Source of the DNA: Acidimicrobiaceae bacterium
GTDB taxonomy: Bacteria; Actinomycetota; Acidimicrobiia; Acidimicrobiales; Bog-793
Length of the DNA: 18,734 bases
Direction of reading: 5' to 3'
Assembly: GCA_027306715.1 (NCBI GenBank)
Contig: DAHUZG010000173.1
Coordinates: 1-18,734, forward strand
The notes beneath the pieces are model-generated. The model had not been told where the DNA came from. It saw nothing but the letters and a program-made list of their open reading frames with translations, and made no database searches. The position numbers and the translations under genes were made by a program. Position 1 is the first letter of the stretch; each line of letters starts with the position of its first letter. Positions 14,250-18,734 of this stretch are shown one piece after another.

Positions 14250-15209
14250 ATGCCTGCTGTCACTGTGGACAACCTGCTCGTGCTGCCGAGGGTGAGCCGC
14301 CCTGACGCGTCGAGCTCGCACGAGCGGCCGGTGCGCTCGATCACGACCGCGCCGCAGGGTCTCGAGGGAGAGGGCTTTCCGGTGCGGCGCGCCTTTGCCG
14401 GCGTCTCGACGAGCGAGCTCGACCCGTTCGTGCACATGGACCAGATGGGCGAGGTGAGCTACGCCCCCGGCGAGCCGAAGGGGACGCCGTGGCACCCCCA
14501 CCGCGGCTTCGAGACCGTGACCTACATGATCGACGGCACCTTCTGCCACCAGGACTCGACCGGCGGCGGTGGGATGATCACCGACGGCGACACGCAGTGG
14601 ATGACCGCCGGCGCCGGCATCTTGCACATCGAGGCGCCGCCGGAGGAGCTCGTCGTCTCGGGCGGGCTGTTCCACGGCATCCAGCTCTGGGTCAACCTGC
14701 CGGCGCGTGACAAGTTCGTCCCGCCCCGCTACCAGGACATCGGTTCGAAGAAGGTGGCACTGCTCTCCTCTCACGACGGGGCGGTCCTCCTGCGCCTCGT
14801 CGCCGGCGACCTCGACGGCCACGCCGGGCCCGGCGCCACGTACACGCCGATCACCCTCGTCCACGCCAGCCTGCCTGCCGGCGCCCGGCTCGAGCTGCCG
14901 TGGCCGCGCGAGCAGAATGCCCTTGTCTACGTGCTCGCCGGGAGCGGCACCCTCGGGTCGAGCCAGCTCCCGATCGATGCCGGCCAGCTGGCGGTGCTCG
15001 GAGCGGGCGACCACCTCGTGGTGTCGGCGGCCGGCCGGCAGCCCAGCTCCTCGGCGTCGATGGAGCTGCTGCTGCTCGGCGGCGTCCCGATCGGCGAGCC
15101 GGTCGCTCACTACGGCCCGTTCGTCATGAACACCGAGGCCGAGCTGCGCCAGGCCTTCGAGGACTACCGGGCGGGCCGGCTCGGGACGATCCCTTCGGGG
15201 GCGGTCTGA
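14250..15209 (+). CDS. pirin family protein (bicupin)
   Basis: A 319-residue bicupin of the pirin family. The N-terminal cupin keeps the metal ligands His82 and His84 (WHPHRGFET), His126 and Glu128 (GILHIEAP), matching His56, His58, His101 and Glu103 of human pirin, so it probably binds iron. The second cupin spans about 175-280, followed by the family tail YGPFVMNTEAELRQAFEDYRAG. Bacterial pirins include quercetinase-like dioxygenases and enzyme modulators; the sequence does not decide. The ATG at 14250 follows GAGAGGGA/GAGAGA. It is on the same strand as the hydrolase and DUF6295-like genes and may belong to their transcript. Confidence 0.93.
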   Translation: MPAVTVDNLLVLPRVSRPDASSSHERPVRSITTAPQGLEGEGFPVRRAFAGVSTSELDPFVHMDQMGEVSYAPGEPKGTPWHPHRGFETVTYMIDGTFCHQDSTGGGGMITDGDTQWMTAGAGILHIEAPPEELVVSGGLFHGIQLWVNLPARDKFVPPRYQDIGSKKVALLSSHDGAVLLRLVAGDLDGHAGPGATYTPITLVHASLPAGARLELPWPREQNALVYVLAGSGTLGSSQLPIDAGQLAVLGAGDHLVVSAAGRQPSSSASMELLLLGGVPIGEPVAHYGPFVMNTEAELRQAFEDYRAGRLGTIPSGAV

Positions 15210-15240
15210 GCCTCAGCCACAGGCCAGCCCCGCAACCCGC

Positions 15241-15270
15241 TCGCCGGCCGGCTCAGCACCTGGCCGGCGA
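15241..15270. terminator. hairpin between convergent pirin and glycosyltransferase genes
   Basis: TCGCCGGCC (15241-15249) and GGCCGGCGA (15262-15270) make a perfect 9-bp stem with a 12-base loop, positioned 31 bases after the pirin stop and overlapping the last codons and stop of the glycosyltransferase gene. It lacks a T-run; in this GC-rich DNA it could still act in both directions. Confidence 0.45.
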
Positions 15271-18200
15271 GGTGTCAGCGGCGAGCTCAGCGAGCCGGCG
15301 CTCGGCGACGCCGTCGCCTGCCGCCTCGGCGAGGTCGCGGGCGCGTTCGAGCGAGGCAGCCGCCTTCTTGACGACGACCTCTGGCTCGGTGATCACCCGC
15401 TCGATGGCGCTGATGAGGGCATCCCGCTCGACCTCCCGCCAGCGGCTCTCGCGGAACAGCGGGATTCCCCAGCTGGCGGCGCAGGGCACGCTGGTCGTCG
15501 GGACGAGGAACGAGGTCTCCTCGTCGCAGAAGTCGCGATGGCCGCCTACGTCGGGACATACCGACGGCACACCGACCGACATCGCCTCTAGGAACGGCAG
15601 GCCGAAGCCCTCGCCGCGGGTCGGGAGCACGAAGGCGTCGGAGCAGGCGACGAGATCGCGCACCTCCTCGTCGGAGAGGTGGGACGTGACGAGCTGGCAC
15701 GACCGGCGGACGGCGCTGGCGCCGTCGCCGAGGACCGCCCCTGCCCACGCCCAGAAGCCGTCCTCGTCGATTCCCGAGGTCTTCACGACCAGCTCCAGGT
15801 CGTGGCCTTTCTCGAGCACAGCCAGCACGGCGCCGAGGAGCGCCTCGGGATTCTTGCGTGGCTCGAGGCTGAAGACCGAGCTCAGCACCGTTGGTCGCGT
15901 TCCACGGCCGCGGCCGGCAAAGCCGGCCTCGGCGGCAGGAGTGGGGGCGAGACGAGGCGTCACGAGCAGCATCGGCACCTCGAGCCCGCTCTCGCGCACT
16001 GCCTCTTCGACGTAGCGCGACATCGGCCAGATCTCGTCGACTGCTGCGAGCGCCTCGGCGAGGTAGCGCGGCAGGGGTGAGGCTTCGTAGGCGAGCCGCA
16101 CGACGCGCCGGCGGGCCCGCACCCGCGGCAGCACCTCGGGAAGCCATCCGATCGGCACATCGATCACGGCCACGTCGGCGCGTACAGCCAGGGCGTCGGC
16201 GAAGGGCAGCGTCGCGCCGTCGAGTGGTGCGTCCGGCGAGAGCTCGACGTCGAGGCGGAGGAGGTCGATCCCGACCTCGGCGAGGCGTGCCGGGTCGAGC
16301 AGCGTGCGCGAGGCGTGGCCGACCCCGCTTGTTGAGCCGAACAGCCCGACATGCACGACGCAGGGACCCCGGCGCGACGCGGCCGGCGTGGCAGGTGTAG
16401 CGGGCGCACGCCTGATGCGACCTACCGCCAGGACGTCGAGCGGCGCCGCCGGGCCAAGTGGGCGGCAGGCGCCGGCGAGGGGGGCGAATCCGGCGCTCTC
16501 GAGCAGCGCCGAGAGCAGCGGAAGGGGGTAGGGCCGGACGTGGGTGGGGTCGAGCCAGAAGTTCGTCGCCGAGACGAACGGCTGGCTGAAGTCCGGCGTC
16601 TGGATGACCAGCGTGCCGTCGTCCTCGAGGTGCTCGGCTACCCATCCGAGGACCTCGAGCGTCTGCTCTGTCGTGAGATGCTCGACGATGTGGCCCATGA
16701 AGACGCCGTCGAAGCGCTCGTCCTCGAGCAGCTCGAGATCGGCGGGAATCCAGCCCTGCACGACCTCGAAGGCCTCGTCGCGAAGCGCGGCGACAAGCCG
16801 CGGGTCACCCTCGAGGCCGACTACCTGCTTGCCCTCGGAGCGGAGCCGCCTGAGCATGGCGCCGAGCCCGCAGCCGAGATCAAGGACGCGGCGGCAGGTC
16901 GAGAAGTAGGGGGCGATGGCTGCGGCGATCGCCGTCACCGCCGCCGCGTCGCCTTCATGCTGGTGGACGACCGCAGGCACGTCGGCCCGCTCCCGCAGCG
17001 CCGCGGCGAGGTCGAGCCGCCACGGTGCCGCCGACCAGGTGTCGGGCGATGAGGTCGCTGCCGCCGCGAGCCGGCGGGACATCGTGGTCAGCTCCGGGCT
17101 GCTCGAGCCGCGCGCCGCGGCGAGATCGGCGGCCCGTCGCGCCCCGTGGAGGTCGCCGAGCGCGAGGAGGCTGCCAGCGGCCCGCGTCCACGCTGCTCCG
17201 GCCGGCTCCTCGACGAGGTGCCGCACGGCGTCGCGGGCGTCTGAGAAGGCGTCGCTCGGCGGCCGGCCGGCGACGATCGCCTCGAGCGAGGCGATCGTGC
17301 GGCAGGCGACGGCATCCCAGCTCAGCTGGCGGGACCGGGCGTAGGCCGCCTCGACGCAGAGCCACGGGTCGAGCTCACCGCTGGCGAGCGCGGCAATTCG
17401 CTCCGAGAGCTGATCCTTGTCCGGGGTGAGGTGGTACGGACGGTCGACGGTGAGCAGGTCGCCGACAAAGGGTGACTCGCCCAGCGCCAGCTCGGCGTCG
17501 ATGTGGATCGCCTCACCGGGTCCGCAGAAATCGTCGGTGGCGCCCCCCTTGGTGACAAGCACGGGCAGCCCGCTCGCCATCGCCTCGAGCACCGGCAGCG
17601 CGAATCCCTCGCTGCGGTAGGGGTGGACGAGCACGTGGGCCGAGTCGAAAAGAGCAGCCAGCTCGGGCCGTGCGAGGTGCTCGGTGCGCACCGAGGTGCG
17701 GGCGGCGACGCGCGAGGCTGCGGCAAGTGAGGTCTCGACGAGCGACTGCCCCTGATAGTACGACGACGAGCCGGTCTCTTTGATCGTCAGGCGTAGTCGC
17801 GCCAAGGTGGCGTCGTCGAGCGCGTCGAGCGCGGCGACGAGCAGGTCGACGCCCTTGCGGTAGATGCCGCCGCCGACGAAGAGGAGCTGGAGCGGGTCAC
17901 CGTCGCACCGGGCGGCTCGCCGCGAGGCGAGCGGCGGCCGGTCGAGATCGGTGCCGATCGGGACGACCCACACCTTGCCGGGGCCGACGCCGCTCTGGAC
18001 GTAGCCCTTCTTCACGTAGCTGGTCGGAACGAGCACCGCGTCGGCCGCGGCGATGCCCGCCAGCCACTGGACGGGAACCGAGCCGAACTCCCACGGCTGG
18101 GCGACGACGAGGTGCGAGCCGTCCGCAGGCCGCGTCCAGACAGGCGGCCAGATCATCCGGACGCGGACCTCGGGCGCGAGGCGCTCGTCCGACGAGATGG

Positions 18201-18381
18201 CAAGCGAGGGGGGGACGGCGACCGACTCCCTGCGCAACTGCGCCCGGCACGACTTCACGTCCTGGTCCCAGGGGCTCAGGGTGACCTCGAGGCCTGCACG
18301 GGCGAGAGCAGCCGCAAGATAGACGTTGACCTGCCCGTAGCTGCCGTCGAGCCGGGTTGCTCCTTCGATGACGACTCTCAC
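15253..18381 (-). CDS. three-domain GT4 glycosyltransferase - SAM methyltransferase - GT4 glycosyltransferase
   Basis: One 1042-residue chain with three catalytic modules. Module 1 (about 1-375): GT4 fold opening VRVVIEGATRLDGSYGQVN, acceptor-side QPWEFGSVPVQW, donor-site EX7E Glu258/Glu266 in SEGFALPVLEAM. A helical segment with TPR-like spacing follows (about 395-440). Module 2 (about 475-655): class I methyltransferase with motif I VLDLGCGLG (499-507), acidic GLEGDP, FDGVFMGHIVEHL, and FWLDPTHVRPYP, typical of glycan methyltransferases. Module 3 (about 672-1035): second GT4 with EX7E Glu924/Glu932 in GEGFGLPFLEAM. The GTG at 18381 is set by GGAGGAGAGG eight bases upstream; an in-frame ATG at 18423 is less likely. 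No membrane segments, so cytosolic or peripheral. It likely makes a methylated surface glycan, comparable in concept to WsaE of Geobacillus, which joins a methyltransferase to two rhamnosyltransferases in another order. Donors and acceptor are unknown. Confidence 0.92.
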   Translation of the reverse strand: MRVVIEGATRLDGSYGQVNVYLAAALARAGLEVTLSPWDQDVKSCRAQLRRESVAVPPSLAISSDERLAPEVRVRMIWPPVWTRPADGSHLVVAQPWEFGSVPVQWLAGIAAADAVLVPTSYVKKGYVQSGVGPGKVWVVPIGTDLDRPPLASRRAARCDGDPLQLLFVGGGIYRKGVDLLVAALDALDDATLARLRLTIKETGSSSYYQGQSLVETSLAAASRVAARTSVRTEHLARPELAALFDSAHVLVHPYRSEGFALPVLEAMASGLPVLVTKGGATDDFCGPGEAIHIDAELALGESPFVGDLLTVDRPYHLTPDKDQLSERIAALASGELDPWLCVEAAYARSRQLSWDAVACRTIASLEAIVAGRPPSDAFSDARDAVRHLVEEPAGAAWTRAAGSLLALGDLHGARRAADLAAARGSSSPELTTMSRRLAAAATSSPDTWSAAPWRLDLAAALRERADVPAVVHQHEGDAAAVTAIAAAIAPYFSTCRRVLDLGCGLGAMLRRLRSEGKQVVGLEGDPRLVAALRDEAFEVVQGWIPADLELLEDERFDGVFMGHIVEHLTTEQTLEVLGWVAEHLEDDGTLVIQTPDFSQPFVSATNFWLDPTHVRPYPLPLLSALLESAGFAPLAGACRPLGPAAPLDVLAVGRIRRAPATPATPAASRRGPCVVHVGLFGSTSGVGHASRTLLDPARLAEVGIDLLRLDVELSPDAPLDGATLPFADALAVRADVAVIDVPIGWLPEVLPRVRARRRVVRLAYEASPLPRYLAEALAAVDEIWPMSRYVEEAVRESGLEVPMLLVTPRLAPTPAAEAGFAGRGRGTRPTVLSSVFSLEPRKNPEALLGAVLAVLEKGHDLELVVKTSGIDEDGFWAWAGAVLGDGASAVRRSCQLVTSHLSDEEVRDLVACSDAFVLPTRGEGFGLPFLEAMSVGVPSVCPDVGGHRDFCDEETSFLVPTTSVPCAASWGIPLFRESRWREVERDALISAIERVITEPEVVVKKAAASLERARDLAEAAGDGVAERRLAELAADTSPARC

Positions 18382-18485
18382 GTTGGCGACCTCTCCTCCG
18401 GTCTTCCAGGCGGCCGCCGGCACGGTCGCGCCCCGCCTGACAAGACGTAACGACTCGGAGCGCTGGCACAGTTGAGCGACGCGGT

Positions 18486-18497
18486 GCCTGATCAGGC
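18486..18497. repeat. 12-bp palindrome upstream of the glycosyltransferase gene
   Basis: GCCTGATCAGGC is a perfect palindrome in the 175-base gap between pfkA and the glycosyltransferase start. It could be an operator or the base of a pfkA terminator hairpin. No clear -10/-35 pair is seen in the gap, although GTTACGTCT at about 18440-18448 (minus strand) is a weak candidate. Confidence 0.35.
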
Positions 18498-18556
18498 GTG
18501 GCGAGCGGGCGCCGAGGCTGCAGCGCCGAGCCGGCGGCGCGCCGCTGGGGCGATGC

Positions 18557-18734
18557 TCAGTCGAGGAAGACGCGCGACCTGGTCCTGAGCTCGGGGTCCA
18601 CGACCTTCAGCTCCCGGGTGGCTTCGACGAGGGGGACCGTGACGATCTCGGATCCCCTGAGGGCGACCATCGTGCCACGCTCTTTGTCGTGGACGGCCTC
18701 GACGGCGGCGAGCCCGAAGTGGGTGGCGAGAACG
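18557..18734 (-). CDS. pfkA: ATP-dependent 6-phosphofructokinase, C-terminal 58 residues
   Basis: The 3' end of a gene that enters from beyond the window. The readable 58 residues include LATHFGLAAVEAVHDKERG, then TMVALRGSEIVTVPLVEATRE and a short tail ending SRVFLD. This is the C-terminal segment of bacterial PfkA-type phosphofructokinase (phosphorylates fructose-6-phosphate in glycolysis), in particular the RxGxxA/DAV and MVALRG blocks common in actinobacterial PfkA. The catalytic residues lie outside, so ATP versus pyrophosphate use cannot be judged. The stop TGA is at 18559-18557, and the large glycosyltransferase follows on the same strand after 175 bases. Confidence 0.85.
   Translation of the reverse strand, partial: VLATHFGLAAVEAVHDKERGTMVALRGSEIVTVPLVEATRELKVVDPELRTRSRVFLD

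Noticed and set aside
13491..15110. A 539-codon minus-strand frame opposite the hydrolase, DUF6295-like and pirin genes
   Set aside because: Three recognisable plus-strand proteins occupy the same bases, and the antisense product is low-complexity.
1..18734. Mobile elements, toxin-antitoxin pairs or a defence island
   Set aside because: No transposase, integrase, nuclease or toxin-like product is visible, and the gene content is housekeeping with uniform base composition.

Overview
This 18.7 kb window is high-GC chromosomal DNA from an actinobacterium. An early-branching, Acidimicrobiia-like lineage fits best, but that assignment is inference. Supporting signs are the strongly G/C-biased third codon positions, frequent GTG starts, a complete type II fatty-acid operon, an actinobacterial-type Pol I (Tyr in motif B), and the gene order pdtaR - polA - rpsA - coaE, which matches Mycobacterium tuberculosis Rv1626/Rv1629/Rv1630/Rv1631. 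Almost all genes are housekeeping. I see no insertion sequence, phage gene, CRISPR array or other mobile element, and no gene-free stretch over 300 bases; the longest is the 239-base rpsA leader.

Region 1 (1-4315, minus strand) is a tightly coupled FAS-II operon read fabD-fabH-fabG-acpP-fabF, with fabF cut by the window edge. FabD loads malonate on ACP, FabH starts the chain, FabF extends it and FabG reduces the 3-ketoacyl-ACP. FabD carries an unusual C-terminal domain resembling a biotinyl/lipoyl domain without its lysine, and FabG departs from the family consensus at two normally conserved asparagines. Upstream on the same strand is tRNA-Leu(CAA) at 4516-4599.

Region 2 (4683-6866, plus strand) holds a menC-type enolase-superfamily gene (menaquinone pathway), a small coiled-coil protein of unknown function, and the ANTAR response regulator pdtaR, whose N-terminus is extended by an 18-bp tandem repeat. 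A convergent DtxR-family metal regulator (6920-7588, minus) shares a short divergent promoter region with polA.

Region 3 (7675-13056, plus strand) is the information-processing block: polA, rpsA (four S1 domains, with its own promoter and structured leader) and coaE (last step of CoA synthesis). Region 4 (13122-15209, plus) is a possible small accessory cluster: a dienelactone-hydrolase-family enzyme, a DUF6295-like small protein and a pirin-family cupin.

Region 5 (15253-18734, minus) contains a very large single-chain GT4 glycosyltransferase - SAM methyltransferase - GT4 glycosyltransferase, probably for a methylated surface glycan, preceded by the 3' end of pfkA. The three-domain glycan enzyme and the FabD fusion are the most unusual items here. 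Several genes (the coiled-coil gene, polA and the dtxR-like gene) show a TAnnnT box 7-8 bases before a GTG start, which is the geometry expected for leaderless transcripts.
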